Shown: positions 29,898 through 40,555, counted from the stretch's first letter. The stretch: 64,000 bases of DNA from Cytophagales bacterium (GCA_022360015.1 JAKSDQ010000052.1:62001-126000); one strand, 5' to 3'. The notes: generated from the letters alone by a model not told the origin. Made by a program: numbers and translations.

Positions 29898-32405
29898 TTA
29901 GTCGGCTGCTACTTCCTTTGCGGCAGGCTGCCTCATTTGCTTCAGGGACAAAACCAAGCCAGTTCCCAGCGATAAAAGGAGAATAATGCTAAAGATCAGG
30001 CTAATTGTATTTCCCAGGTAGTAGGATTTAGGCTCGAATGTGAATTGGACGGTGTGCTCACCCTGTGGTACTTCCAGCGCTCTCAATACGTAGTTTACCC
30101 TCAGAATTTTCGCTTCCTCTCCATCGATAGCAGCCTTCCAGCCTTTTGGATAATAAATTTCCGAAAACACCACAAGACTACTTCCTCCCAGGCTGGCTTC
30201 ATAGGTAAGTGCGTTGGGTTGATAGTCAGTCAGTGTGACTGTTCCCTGATCATTAAAACTTTCTGATGCTACTGGAAATTTACTGGCATCGATTACGGCC
30301 TCATTTTTGGTATCCAGCGACCGTAGCTTTTCAATTTCCTCATCGGGGCTGTTCACCTTTATCACTTTTGATACCAGCCACGCGTTGCCATTGTGGTCGG
30401 GATTTGGAACCACCGCATTCTCTGCAGGACCAACCATGATATACTTTGTATTAAGCATATTTAAAACACCGTATTTATCCATATCCGTGCCCCCGCTTTT
30501 CTGCAGGTCACCGATCCATGCGTTGATCTCCGGGCCGATCCCCTTTTCAATCAGGTCTTGGTATCGCCTCATTTTTGCACCGTGATAACCACCCAGTGAT
30601 TGGTGAAAATAGGAGGTACGGGCATTGCTGAAGGGATCACCTCCCAACTCAAATACCCGGAAATTTTGAGCGTCATCATTTTTTATCAGCTTATCAGCAG
30701 GAGTTTCCTGAAAAAATGACCTTTCCGGACTTTTTTTAAACTTATCTGCGTTCAAAAAGCGACTGCTGACCAACCCTGAATCCAGTACTGTCAGCAGCAT
30801 AAACAGGGTGGCAAAATATATTTTCGATAGCTTGTTTTTAAAATAGAAATAGATCAGGGAAGTGCTTCCCACAATAAAAAAGAGTGACCGCAGGGCATCG
30901 GTTCTTAATAAAGCGGCCCTGTCCTTTCTCAATGCATCTATAAACCATAACGGAGCACCCAGTTGTTCATCCACAGCCCCTCTGAAACTACCGATCCATG
31001 AGTAAAATACCATCGACAAGGTTATCCCACCGGTGATAGCTACCCCAAGCAGCAAATATTTTTGCGTTTTTTTGTTCAACCCGGCTTGAAGCAGTTTTTC
31101 CAGTCCTAAAAAGCCCAATAGAATGATGCTGAAGATGGATAGTATGATGGTAAAAGTCACAGATCTGAATTTGTTGTAGCCAGGTAAATAGTCAAAAATC
31201 AAATAGTTTAACGCTGCAAAATTATCACCCCAACTGAGAATAATTCCGAGTACACAGCAGGTAACTAACCAGATTTTCAGTGGTCTATCCACCAGAAAGA
31301 GGCCTAAAATAAACAAAAAGACCGCAATGGCTCCTACATAATAGGGCGCTGTGTTAGGTTGTTTTCCCCAATAGGTAGGAATCGATTTTAACTGTTGCGA
31401 CACCTGGGCCGGTGCGGCACCATTGGCTTTCAGGGCCCTGCCCAGGTTGGAATCTTTTTCCAAAGCCTGCTGGCTTGATCCGCCCATAAAATTGGGCACA
31501 AACAATACCAAGGGTTCCATGATGCTATTGCTATATTGAAAAGCATAATCTTTTTCCAGTCCACCCTGGTTTTGTTCCGGGTTTTCTTTTTGTATCAGCT
31601 CGCTTTTTCCCCGCGTTGAATACCCGCTGTACTCTGTGATAGTCCACATTCTTCCAAAATTACAGCCCACGGCTATCAGGGCCGCTACCGAAAGCAGCCC
31701 CACTTTTTTGGCGAAAACGTTTACCTCTTTTTCTTTGATGGCAAAAATCAATCGGATCAGACCGTAGATGACAACGATGAGCAATAAATAGTAGGTGATC
31801 TGGTAATGATTGACCCGCAGGTGAAAACCCAGGCCCAGGGCAGTCAGGCTAAACCCCCACAAATATCTGTTTTGAAATGCGAGGTGCACCCCGGCCACCA
31901 CCAATGGCATGTAGGCCACAGCCGCTATCCTCGCGTTATGACCGGCATAAAATCCAATGGTATTATAGGACGAAAGACCATATATTAATGCTCCTGCCAT
32001 AGCGAGGTAAGGCCTGACTCCAAAAGCCAGCAACAAGATGTAACATGATAGCAACGATGCGAACATTATCCTGGTCGGATGAGGTAAAAAAACTGTAAAC
32101 AGCTTTTCAATGTGTATGAGCAAATTTCCACTAAAGGTTGTGTTGACCAGATAGCCCGGCATGCCTCCAAACATGGAATTGGTCCAGAGTCCCTCTTCAC
32201 CGGTTTTTTTCCGGTAGTCGAGCAACTCTTTTGCTCCTCCTTCCCATTGCAAAATATCATGCTGCGAAAGGGTTTTACCTTCAAAAAAAACAGGACGGAA
32301 AAATATCAAGGTAATTACTAAAAACAGAATAACTGCGATTAAATGCGGCAGCACATCGGCTTTAAAGTCTACATTTATTTTTTTCATAAAAATTTCATTA
32401 GCCAA
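29898..32405 (-). CDS. YfhO-family membrane protein
   Basis: Large polytopic membrane protein with periplasmic C-terminal domain; ALIYGLSSYNTIGFYAGHNARI; YPKGWKAAIDGEEAKILRVNYVLRALEVPQGEHTVQFTFEPKSYYLG. Confidence 0.86.
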   Translation of the reverse strand: MANEIFMKKINVDFKADVLPHLIAVILFLVITLIFFRPVFFEGKTLSQHDILQWEGGAKELLDYRKKTGEEGLWTNSMFGGMPGYLVNTTFSGNLLIHIEKLFTVFLPHPTRIMFASLLSCYILLLAFGVRPYLAMAGALIYGLSSYNTIGFYAGHNARIAAVAYMPLVVAGVHLAFQNRYLWGFSLTALGLGFHLRVNHYQITYYLLLIVVIYGLIRLIFAIKEKEVNVFAKKVGLLSVAALIAVGCNFGRMWTITEYSGYSTRGKSELIQKENPEQNQGGLEKDYAFQYSNSIMEPLVLFVPNFMGGSSQQALEKDSNLGRALKANGAAPAQVSQQLKSIPTYWGKQPNTAPYYVGAIAVFLFILGLFLVDRPLKIWLVTCCVLGIILSWGDNFAALNYLIFDYLPGYNKFRSVTFTIILSIFSIILLGFLGLEKLLQAGLNKKTQKYLLLGVAITGGITLSMVFYSWIGSFRGAVDEQLGAPLWFIDALRKDRAALLRTDALRSLFFIVGSTSLIYFYFKNKLSKIYFATLFMLLTVLDSGLVSSRFLNADKFKKSPERSFFQETPADKLIKNDDAQNFRVFELGGDPFSNARTSYFHQSLGGYHGAKMRRYQDLIEKGIGPEINAWIGDLQKSGGTDMDKYGVLNMLNTKYIMVGPAENAVVPNPDHNGNAWLVSKVIKVNSPDEEIEKLRSLDTKNEAVIDASKFPVASESFNDQGTVTLTDYQPNALTYEASLGGSSLVVFSEIYYPKGWKAAIDGEEAKILRVNYVLRALEVPQGEHTVQFTFEPKSYYLGNTISLIFSIILLLSLGTGLVLSLKQMRQPAAKEVAAD

Positions 32406-32446
32406 AGTAAACTTAAAAATTTATGGGAAATTTGCAGCCGCTACCC

Positions 32447-33400
32447 TTAGTTATTTTCAGAAGCCATACCGGTGGCCGTAGATTCCTGCCCATGCTTGTT
32501 GATATTCCCCATCCATTCAAACCCGGATTTAAAATGCAGGTCTCTTTGAGGGAAGGGGATTTCGATTTTATTGTCCCGGAATTTTTTGAAAATGGCATAA
32601 TACAATTGACTTTTTAAAATTCTGGGCCTTTCGGTGTATGTGTTGGTCCAAACTACCAGGTAAAATGATAAAGCGCTGTCATCAAAAGCATCGAACAACA
32701 CATCAGGCGGAGGTTTACTTAATACACCATGATTTTCCGCAGCTACTTCAAGCAACAATCTTCTTATAAACCTGGGATCTTCTTTGTAGGAAACCCCTAC
32801 GGGAAATGTAAACCGGACCTTCCTGTCATTATGACTCCAGTTGATAACCTGACTATCGATAAAATCCGAGTTAGGAACAATCACCGAAATATTATCGTTG
32901 GTTAAAATTGTTGTCGCCCTGGCAGCGATGTTGACAACATCGCCATCCAGATCACCAACCTGGATACGGTCACCGACCTTAATAGGTCTTTCGAAAAGGA
33001 TAATCAATCCCGAAATGAAATTGTTAGTGATATTTTGCAAGCCAAATCCGATACCTACACCCAATGCACCAAAGGCAAGCCCCAAAGCGCTCAGGTCAAT
33101 ACCAACAGTTTGCACAATGACCAAAAAGCCTATCACAAGTATGATGTACTTGGTCATCGTGCCAATGGTCTGGGCCAGACCGGCATCGATTTTTTTTGAC
33201 CTGGTGAGAATGCGGTTGACTAAAAAATTTCTAAACCGGTTGGCAAAAAAGATCACCCCGATGATCGAAAAGATCAGGATGATTATTGAAATAAAATTGA
33301 TTGGCGTTTCCCCTATTTTAAAAAGGGTTTTGGTGAAAACATCCTTAACAGGACTTAGAATTTCGCTAAGGAGTTCGAGAAATTCGTAGATTTTTTTCAT
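32447..33400 (-). CDS. Mechanosensitive ion channel (MscS family)
   Basis: LGLAFGALGVGIGFGLQNITNNFISGLIILFERPIKVGDRIQVGDLDGDVVNIAARATTI pore/beta domain. Confidence 0.94.
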   Translation of the reverse strand: MKKIYEFLELLSEILSPVKDVFTKTLFKIGETPINFISIIILIFSIIGVIFFANRFRNFLVNRILTRSKKIDAGLAQTIGTMTKYIILVIGFLVIVQTVGIDLSALGLAFGALGVGIGFGLQNITNNFISGLIILFERPIKVGDRIQVGDLDGDVVNIAARATTILTNDNISVIVPNSDFIDSQVINWSHNDRKVRFTFPVGVSYKEDPRFIRRLLLEVAAENHGVLSKPPPDVLFDAFDDSALSFYLVVWTNTYTERPRILKSQLYYAIFKKFRDNKIEIPFPQRDLHFKSGFEWMGNINKHGQESTATGMASENN

Positions 33401-33445
33401 AATCCAAATCGGAACGCATGTAAATATAATTATTTTCCGGTTTTT

Positions 33446-34663
33446 TTACCCGGGAAGTAATAATGAGCTGTCGCCGTAGCTTAAAAACCTGTAATCATTT
33501 TCCAATGCTTCTTTATAGACTTTGCGCCAGTCTTCTCCGATAAACGCCGCCACCAGCAGCATCAGTGTCGATCCCGGCATGTGATAGTTGGTAATCAGTC
33601 CCTCGCAGACCCTGAATCGATAGCCTGGAAATATCATCATTTCCGTTTCCCCGTAAATGGTTTCTGCCTGGATGTCTTGCATATGTTTGACAACAGCTTT
33701 TATCGCCTCATTTTTATCCGGTAGCGATTTTTGATCCATTTCGTAGGCCATAAGCTTGCTGATTTGAAATTTTCCCCCCATGCCTTTTAATAGTTTCACA
33801 CCCAACCAATAAATGCTTTCCAAAGTACGCATGCTGGTGGTGCCTACGGCAATGACCGGCGCTTTATGGTTACACAGATTTTTGAGATTTTGCAGAGAAA
33901 CGCAAAGTTGTTCGCAGTGCATCGGATGATCCACCATGTTTTTTTCTTTAACGGGTTGAAAAGTTCCGGCCCCAATGTGCAAGGTGAGGTAGTCCAATAC
34001 GTGCCCGTTTTTTTCCAGTTGTCTCATGAGATGCTCATTGAAGTGTAAACCCGCTGTAGGAGCGGCTACAGCACCGTCATGGTGTGAATAAACGGTTTGG
34101 TACCTGGGCGCGTCGTCCTCCTCGGCGTCCCTGTCGATGTAGGGAGGGAGCGGCACTTTTCCAAAAGCCTCTATTAAATCCACAAAGCATATCCCGGTAT
34201 TATCCCATTGGAAAGCAATAATTTTGTTTTCCCTGTTTTCAACCTTAGCCCTCAACCGCACAGGCGTTTTTCCACAATCTACCACTTGTTCCAACGTTTG
34301 ACCATCCTTCCATTTTTTCAAGTTGCCCACCATACATTGCCAGGAACATGCTGATTTTACCTGCATCGCCTGATTGATATCTTTGACCGGTGCCTCAGGC
34401 TGAAGTAAAAGCACCTCTATAAGGGCCCCGGTTTCCTTTTGAAAAAAAAGCCTGGCCGGAATGACCCTTGTATCATTAAAAAAAAGAAGGCTTTTGGGCG
34501 GTAAATATTGCCCTATATCTTTAAAAATACCATGTTGGATGGCCCCCTGATGGTAGACCAGTAATTTAGACTCTTCCCTTTTTTCCAGAGGATATTGAGC
34601 AATTTTTTCTTCCGGCAAGGTATATGAAAACTTCTCTAAGTCTAATTTGGGCAAGTTAACCAT
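33446..34663 (-). CDS. queA: S-adenosylmethionine:tRNA ribosyltransferase-isomerase
   Basis: FSYTLPEEKIAQYPLEKREESKLLVY; FNDTRVIPARLF; PPYIDR; YQTVYSHHDGAVAAPTAGLHF; ITNYHMPGSTLMLLVAAF. Confidence 0.94.
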   Translation of the reverse strand: MVNLPKLDLEKFSYTLPEEKIAQYPLEKREESKLLVYHQGAIQHGIFKDIGQYLPPKSLLFFNDTRVIPARLFFQKETGALIEVLLLQPEAPVKDINQAMQVKSACSWQCMVGNLKKWKDGQTLEQVVDCGKTPVRLRAKVENRENKIIAFQWDNTGICFVDLIEAFGKVPLPPYIDRDAEEDDAPRYQTVYSHHDGAVAAPTAGLHFNEHLMRQLEKNGHVLDYLTLHIGAGTFQPVKEKNMVDHPMHCEQLCVSLQNLKNLCNHKAPVIAVGTTSMRTLESIYWLGVKLLKGMGGKFQISKLMAYEMDQKSLPDKNEAIKAVVKHMQDIQAETIYGETEMMIFPGYRFRVCEGLITNYHMPGSTLMLLVAAFIGEDWRKVYKEALENDYRFLSYGDSSLLLPG

Positions 34664-34685
34664 GACATTTATTTAACCGGATACC

Positions 34686-35189
34686 TTAGGCTTTGTTATC
34701 GATGTATCGCTGTCGGGCACTTTTGATCACCGCAATGGCTTTCTCCTTTTGCTCCCAGCCCTCGATACCGACTTTTTTGTTTTCCAAATCCTTGTAAACC
34801 TGGAAAAAATGCTCGATTTCATTGATCAAATGGGGATTTACCTCATGTAGCGTTGTGATTTTATTCCATTGTGGATCATGTACCGGAACACATAAAATTT
34901 TGGCATCCGGCCCTTTCTCATCGGCCATCCGGAACAACCCGATAGGACTTACTTCAATGAGACATCCCGGGAAAGTAGGCTCGGTTACCAGCACCAAGGC
35001 ATCCAGGGCATCACCATCCATCGCCAATGTTTCCGGGAAAAAACCGTAATCACTTGGATAGTGCATGGAGGAAAATATCATTCTATCATACCGGATCATT
35101 TTTTTTTCATAATCATATTCATACTTGTTCCGGCTTCCCTTGGGAATTTCAACCACTACATCCAATGTAAAATTTGAGTTATCTGACAT
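34686..35189 (-). CDS. ppa: Inorganic pyrophosphatase
   Basis: VVEIPKGSRNKYEYDYEKKMIRYDR; YPSDYGFFPETLAMDGDALDALVLV; KILCVPVHDPQW. Confidence 0.95.
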   Translation of the reverse strand: MSDNSNFTLDVVVEIPKGSRNKYEYDYEKKMIRYDRMIFSSMHYPSDYGFFPETLAMDGDALDALVLVTEPTFPGCLIEVSPIGLFRMADEKGPDAKILCVPVHDPQWNKITTLHEVNPHLINEIEHFFQVYKDLENKKVGIEGWEQKEKAIAVIKSARQRYIDNKA

Positions 35190-35325
35190 GTTTATTCGGT
35201 TAAGATCAAAATGTTTAGGCGAAAGTAATCATATTGCCTTGTTGCTTCAAAAGATTAAGTAAAAAGAATTCGTAAAATAAATTCTAAAATTTCGATGTAT
35301 TGATTTCGAATGATAACTTAGATGC

Positions 35326-36408
35326 ATGGCTTTGCATTTTCACCATAAAAAACACACACTTCATTTTAAGTTTGAAGCAGGTACTTCACGGGGTAGCCTC
35401 ACATCGAGGGATAGTTATTTTATATTTTTAACAGACAGGCAAAATGATATTCAAGGAATTGGGGAAGCAAGTCCGTTAAAAATGCTTAGTGTCGACGACA
35501 GGGATGATCTGGAGGAGCTTATTACTGAATTTGGTCCCCTTTTCAGCGAAATTCCGGATGGGACCCGACCAGAAGACATATACAAACTGGTGGCGGATAT
35601 TATTCCGGCGGATTTGCCTTCCCTTCGATTCGCGTTTGAAACAGCTTTGCTGGATTTGATTCATGGTGGCAAAAGGATCATTTTTAAAAATGATTTCAGT
35701 ATTTCAGGAGCATCTATACCCATTAACGGGCTCATATGGATGGGTAGTGAACCCTTTATGCATGACCAGGTAACTGAAAAACTAGCGACCGGATATGATT
35801 GCATTAAAATGAAAATCGGCGCAATTGATTTTGATAAAGAGTTAGCCATCCTGTCTGCGATAAGATCATCTTATTCCAGTGGGCAGGTTACCTTGCGGGT
35901 TGATGCCAATGGTGCTTTTAAGGCCGTTGAAGCAAGAAAAAAATTAGCAGAACTGGCAGCCCTGCAAATTCATTCTATTGAGCAACCCCTGGCTGCCGGA
36001 CAATGGGAGGCGATGGCAGAACTGTGTGCACTTAAAATCCTGCCTGTCGCACTGGATGAGGAGCTGATAGGTGTAAATGGCTGCCAGGACAAGTTGAAGC
36101 TCCTGAAAGCCATAAGGCCACAGTATATTATACTAAAACCGACATTGCTGGGTGGATTTCACAGCACAAAAGAGTGGATCGAAGTGGCCGAGTCGTTGAA
36201 AATAGGATGGTGGATTACTTCCGCACTCGAGTCGAACATCGGTTTAAATGCTATAAGCCAGTTTACCGGGCAATTTAAGGTAAGTTTGGCACAAGGCCTG
36301 GGAACCGGCCAGTTGTACCATAACAATGTGGCATCGCCCTTGGTGGTTAAACAAGGTAAAATTTTTTACAGCCCGGAGAAAAACTGGGACTTGTCTTTGA
36401 TTCGATAA
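35326..36408 (+). CDS. menC: Enolase-superfamily o-succinylbenzoate synthase
   Basis: IKMKIGAIDFDKELAIL; LRVDANGAF; IEQPLAAGQWEAMAEL; LDEELIG; ILKPTLLGGF; SALESNIGLNAISQ. Confidence 0.82.
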   Translation: MALHFHHKKHTLHFKFEAGTSRGSLTSRDSYFIFLTDRQNDIQGIGEASPLKMLSVDDRDDLEELITEFGPLFSEIPDGTRPEDIYKLVADIIPADLPSLRFAFETALLDLIHGGKRIIFKNDFSISGASIPINGLIWMGSEPFMHDQVTEKLATGYDCIKMKIGAIDFDKELAILSAIRSSYSSGQVTLRVDANGAFKAVEARKKLAELAALQIHSIEQPLAAGQWEAMAELCALKILPVALDEELIGVNGCQDKLKLLKAIRPQYIILKPTLLGGFHSTKEWIEVAESLKIGWWITSALESNIGLNAISQFTGQFKVSLAQGLGTGQLYHNNVASPLVVKQGKIFYSPEKNWDLSLIR

Positions 36409-36420
36409 ACTTAAAAAACT

Positions 36421-37146
36421 ATGAATGAAATTGATTTGCACGCCACAGGCAAAATTCCGTTTTTTCGATCGGAGTACATCGGGGAGTTTGTTTATGGTGG
36501 AATTGATGGTGCTATCACCACATTTGCCGTAGTGGCAGGCGCTGCCGGAGCGGGTGCTGATATTTCCTGGGTCTTGATCTTTGGTTTTGCCAACCTGCTG
36601 GCCGACGGCTTCTCCATGTCCGTTGGTAATTATTTTTCAAGCAAGGCCGAGCACGATAACTTTGAAAAGCACAAAGCTATAGAATACTGGGAGATAGAAC
36701 ATAAAAGGGAATCTGAAATTCAAGAAATTGAAGATATCTTTAAAGCCAAAGGATTCAAGGGTGAATTACTCGACCGGGTCGTGGAGGTGATCACCTCAAA
36801 CAACAAAATCTGGGTAGATACCATGATGAAAGAAGAGCTGGAAATGATTAAAGATCACAGAAAACCGGTGAACACTGCCCTGGCTACTTTTATCGCCTTT
36901 GTGGTGGTGGGATTGATCCCCTTGAGTTCCTACCTGCTTGCCATCTGGGTAGAAATGGAACGTAGTTTGCTCTTCCCCATTTCATGCCTTGCCACCGGAT
37001 TTGCCATGATGGTGATCGGATATCTCAAGGGCAAGGTCACACATGCCAATGCTTTTAAATCTATTACGGAAACTGTATTGCTAGGTGGCTTGGCGGCCTT
37101 TCTGGCTTATTTTGTGGGTGAAATTCTGGGGTCCTATCTCAACTGA
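36421..37146 (+). CDS. VIT1/CCC1-family metal transporter
   Basis: [50 protein letters not shown]. Confidence 0.9.
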   Translation: MNEIDLHATGKIPFFRSEYIGEFVYGGIDGAITTFAVVAGAAGAGADISWVLIFGFANLLADGFSMSVGNYFSSKAEHDNFEKHKAIEYWEIEHKRESEIQEIEDIFKAKGFKGELLDRVVEVITSNNKIWVDTMMKEELEMIKDHRKPVNTALATFIAFVVVGLIPLSSYLLAIWVEMERSLLFPISCLATGFAMMVIGYLKGKVTHANAFKSITETVLLGGLAAFLAYFVGEILGSYLN

Positions 37147-37370
37147 CATTTTTACGGGTCCGTTTGACTTTTAGAGGTCGGGCCATTTTCCCCCCGTACC
37201 GGCCAACCGGTTACAAATATCACCTGTCTGGTATTAATTACAAGAAGTAAGAGGCAAATCATTGCCATTTTTTAATTGTAAAATCCGGCCAGCTAAATTA
37301 CCCCTTCACCATTTTTTGGTGTAAAGTCGCTGGTTCACAAGAAATTAATAAAATACAAACTACAAACTTT

Positions 37371-38315
37371 ATGAAGAAAATTTTGACTGCTTTGTTGATG
37401 TTACCAACACTGGTTGCATTAGCCGGCGATCCCGAACCCAAACAAGAGGCCAATGCAGAGGACGCATCTGCCATATCAGATTACCTGGATTTTTTATTGG
37501 AAGCCGATTCACTCAACAACCTGTTAAAATATCAAAAAGGTGAGATTGGCATTGGTGATGACCTTGCGGTATTGCAGATACCTGAAAATTTTAAGTACCT
37601 GAATCCGGGAGAGACCGACAAAATCCTTGTGGATGCCTGGGGGAACCCGCCCAGGGAAACCCTTGGCATGATTTTACCTGATTCTGTAAACCCCTATGGC
37701 TATGATGGCTGGGGTGTTGTTATTACTTATCGGGAAGAAGGATATGTAGATGATAAAGATGCCCGGAAAATCGACTATGATGAATTGCTGACAGACATGC
37801 AAAAAGACATCGAAGAGGCCAATAAGCAAAGAATTAGTCAGGGTTATGGTTCCTATGAACTTCTGGGCTGGGCAGAACCTCCTCATTATGACAGTGAGCA
37901 ACACAAATTATACTGGGCCCTCGACCTGAAATTTGATGAGGATGTTGATCAAAATACCCTTAATTATAATGTCCGCATCCTTGGAAGAAGAGGTATTTTA
38001 GTACTGAATGCCGTTGCAACCATGGATCAACTGGATCATGTCCGGGAAGGCATGGGTGATGTCATGGCCCTCGTGGATTTTAGGGAAGGAAACCGTTATG
38101 CTGATTTTAACCCCGGTGTTGACAAGGTAGCTGCTTATGGTATCGGAGCCCTGATTGCCGGTAAAGCTGCGGCCAAGGCCGGCTTTTTCAAGGTCATCGG
38201 TATGTTCCTGTTAAAAGGTTGGAAACTTATTGCCCTTGCCCTGATAGGTATCGGTGCCTTTCTGAAAAAAGTCTTTTTCGGAGACAAAAAGGAGCAAAGA
38301 GATATCGCAACATAA
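37371..38315 (+). CDS. DUF2167-family membrane protein
   Basis: Signal peptide; YLNPGETDKILVDAWGNPPRETLGMILP; GWGVVITYREEGYVDDKDA; LGWAEPPHYDSEQHKLYWALDLKF; C-terminal TM. Confidence 0.88.
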   Translation: MKKILTALLMLPTLVALAGDPEPKQEANAEDASAISDYLDFLLEADSLNNLLKYQKGEIGIGDDLAVLQIPENFKYLNPGETDKILVDAWGNPPRETLGMILPDSVNPYGYDGWGVVITYREEGYVDDKDARKIDYDELLTDMQKDIEEANKQRISQGYGSYELLGWAEPPHYDSEQHKLYWALDLKFDEDVDQNTLNYNVRILGRRGILVLNAVATMDQLDHVREGMGDVMALVDFREGNRYADFNPGVDKVAAYGIGALIAGKAAAKAGFFKVIGMFLLKGWKLIALALIGIGAFLKKVFFGDKKEQRDIAT

Positions 38316-38341
38316 CTTAAGATTTGTAATCACACTAAAAG

Positions 38342-38372
38342 AAGGCCTGTTATCGTTAGTAGGCCTTTTCTT
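38342..38372 (+). terminator. Intrinsic terminator after the DUF2167 gene
   Basis: AAGGCCT ... AGGCCTT stem followed by a T-rich tail (TTCTTATT), 27 nt after the stop. Confidence 0.75.
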
Positions 38373-38755
38373 ATTCCAATACCCTTCCTCCGATATTCCA
38401 CCCTGACCCTCTTAAAAAAACTATGCCAACCACTTCATTGCCCAAGACCTCATCCTTCCATCCTTCTAAATCCGGTCATTACAATTTTCATTCATCAGGG
38501 ATTTTTCTTTCCTCCTTACTTTGATTTTTAGAAATCTAAAATTTGCTTATATTTAAGGGAATCTAAAACATAAAGCTTAAAAATAGTATTATTATAATTT
38601 TTTTATTGATTATTCCTTGTATTTCAGGGAAATAGATTTTAATGTAGTCGTTAACAATTGTATTTTTTCTTAATTCTGCTACAATTCCGGTTAATTTATT
38701 ACAACTGAGGGAGATAGTAATATTTTAATTTTTTAGCTTCATTGTTTATCACAAA

Positions 38756-38778
38756 ATTTGGTTAGCCGTGAACCAAAT
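38756..38778 (+). promoter_or_regulatory. Candidate 5'-leader hairpin upstream of micro-ORF
   Basis: ATTTGGTT-agccgtg-AACCAAAT perfect 8-bp inverted repeat 39 nt before the ATG at 38818. Confidence 0.4.
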
Positions 38779-38817
38779 CAGGGTTTTTGCTGTTAACCTA
38801 CTAAAAGGTATAATACT

Positions 38818-38976
38818 ATGATGCTGTTCTTAGTTTTTGTTGGCTCTCTGTTTTTACTGATTAATTTAATCCTCATTATGCGTATTGTGTTTGCCTACCT
38901 GGAACAGAGTTATGAAGATCAAAGGGAGGAAGAAGGCAAAAAGATCGATCTCACCATATTTAACAAGACCACCTAG
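38818..38976 (+). CDS. Putative 52-aa single-TM membrane protein (not in the ORF track)
   Basis: MMLFLVFVGSLFLLINLILIMRIVFAYLEQSYEDQREEEGKKIDLTIFNKTT*: hydrophobic helix followed by a charged tail, in an otherwise gene-free 0.9-kb stretch. Confidence 0.5.
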   Translation: MMLFLVFVGSLFLLINLILIMRIVFAYLEQSYEDQREEEGKKIDLTIFNKTT

Positions 38977-39305
38977 CCATTCCGTTTACACCCTTCACAG
39001 GACCCGGTCTATATCCTTTATAGCCAATCACTTAAGTTTATCATTTTCTTTACCATCCTCAAAATTGTAATTTTTGAAGTAAATTTTTAATTAATTTAAT
39101 TAGCTTTATTAATAATTTTTTATTTATTTGTATTATTAAAAGATTGTAGGGACGTGGCAGGAATTCAAATTATAACTTCCATAGGGCAGGTTTTTTAAGA
39201 TCGTGACAAAAATCACCGATTATTATCAAAAAAATGGGTTACGTTGAAGTTTGATTTGCCTTATTTTTATATTCATTGATAAGATTCCAATAAAAGTTCC
39301 AAGAA

Positions 39306-40541
39306 ATGATAGATATAAGTATTGCTGAACCCACCGTTGAAGAAAAAGAAGAAATCGTCGAAAAATGCCGCCAGCTAAAAGAAGTATTTGCCAAAAGGGC
39401 TCCAAAATATGATCAGGAAGGAAGCTTCCCCGTCGAAAACTTTGAAGATCTGAAAGCCTCTGGTTTGCTCGGTATCATGATACCGAAAGAATTCGGTGGT
39501 TTTGGAGCAGATTTTGTTACTTATACAAAGGCCTTGGAGCAACTTGCCATGGGTTGTTCATCAACGGCCCTGACCTTCAATATGCATAACATTGCCGTAG
39601 GTAGTATTGCAGAACTTAATCTCGAAGGAATCGGAGGAAGCAGGGGAAGGATCATGAAGGAATTCAGGGATTGGGTGTACCATCAATCAATCAATGAAAA
39701 AAAGGTATTTGCCTCTGCCTCTTCAGAACCTGGCATAGGGGCCCATTTCAGTAAATTGAAAACGACCTACCGGCGGGTAGATGATGGGTTTGTCATTAAT
39801 GGTATTAAATCATTTGTATCGATGGCCGGTTATGCTGATTATTATGTGGTGGCTGCAAAATCTGCCGACAGCACCAGTGAAATCCCGGCCATATCTTACC
39901 TGGTGGTGGAAAAAGAAAATCCAGGCACCCGTATCGAGGAGGTTTGGGATGTTCTTGGTATGAGGGGTACAGCTACCAATCCGGTATATTTTGAAAACTG
40001 TTCGGTACCTAAAGAAGCACTTTTTTTAGGTAGTGAGGGAATGGCACTATATAAAATTGCCAGGGAACCTCATTGGCTGGTAGGGGGTTATGTTGGGGTT
40101 TATTTAGGTATCAGTACAGCCACTTTTCAGTTTTTGATTGCATATTTAAAGAAGAAAAAGAAACCTGGCACCGACACGCCACTGAGCGAGGATCCAACCA
40201 TTCAATATAGAGTCGGAGCGCTGTTTTCCGCCTTGGAATCTGCCCGTGGCATTACCTACAATGCCGCAAGATTGGTCAAAGAAAAATTAGGCTCACAGGA
40301 AGCCAATAACGCCATTCATCATGCAAAATATTTGGTGAGTGAACTGGGGCCGTGGCTTACTTCACAGGCGATCAGGATGTGTGGGGCCAGCAGTCTTGCC
40401 AAGAGACTTCCCCTCGAGCGGTACTACCGGGACGCTCGCTGTGGTGGCTTAATGCCTGCTACCAGCGATGAATGTCTGTCTTATTTAGGGAAGGCAGCAT
40501 TTGGTACCGATCTCAGTAAACCTTCCGAAACCTACTGGTAA
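39306..40541 (+). CDS. Acyl-CoA dehydrogenase-fold flavoprotein (first of two)
   Basis: ASGLLGIMIPKEFGGFGADFVTYTKALEQLAMGCSSTALTFNMHN; FVINGIKSFVSMAGYADYYVVAAK; VLGMRGTATNPVYFENCSVP. Confidence 0.92.
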   Translation: MIDISIAEPTVEEKEEIVEKCRQLKEVFAKRAPKYDQEGSFPVENFEDLKASGLLGIMIPKEFGGFGADFVTYTKALEQLAMGCSSTALTFNMHNIAVGSIAELNLEGIGGSRGRIMKEFRDWVYHQSINEKKVFASASSEPGIGAHFSKLKTTYRRVDDGFVINGIKSFVSMAGYADYYVVAAKSADSTSEIPAISYLVVEKENPGTRIEEVWDVLGMRGTATNPVYFENCSVPKEALFLGSEGMALYKIAREPHWLVGGYVGVYLGISTATFQFLIAYLKKKKKPGTDTPLSEDPTIQYRVGALFSALESARGITYNAARLVKEKLGSQEANNAIHHAKYLVSELGPWLTSQAIRMCGASSLAKRLPLERYYRDARCGGLMPATSDECLSYLGKAAFGTDLSKPSETYW

Positions 40542-40555
40542 TATAAATTAGTCAT

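Noticed and set aside
38885-39070. 61-aa ORF (MCLPTWNRVMKIKGRKK...)
   Set aside because: It overlaps the hydrophobic micro-ORF out of frame and its composition looks random.
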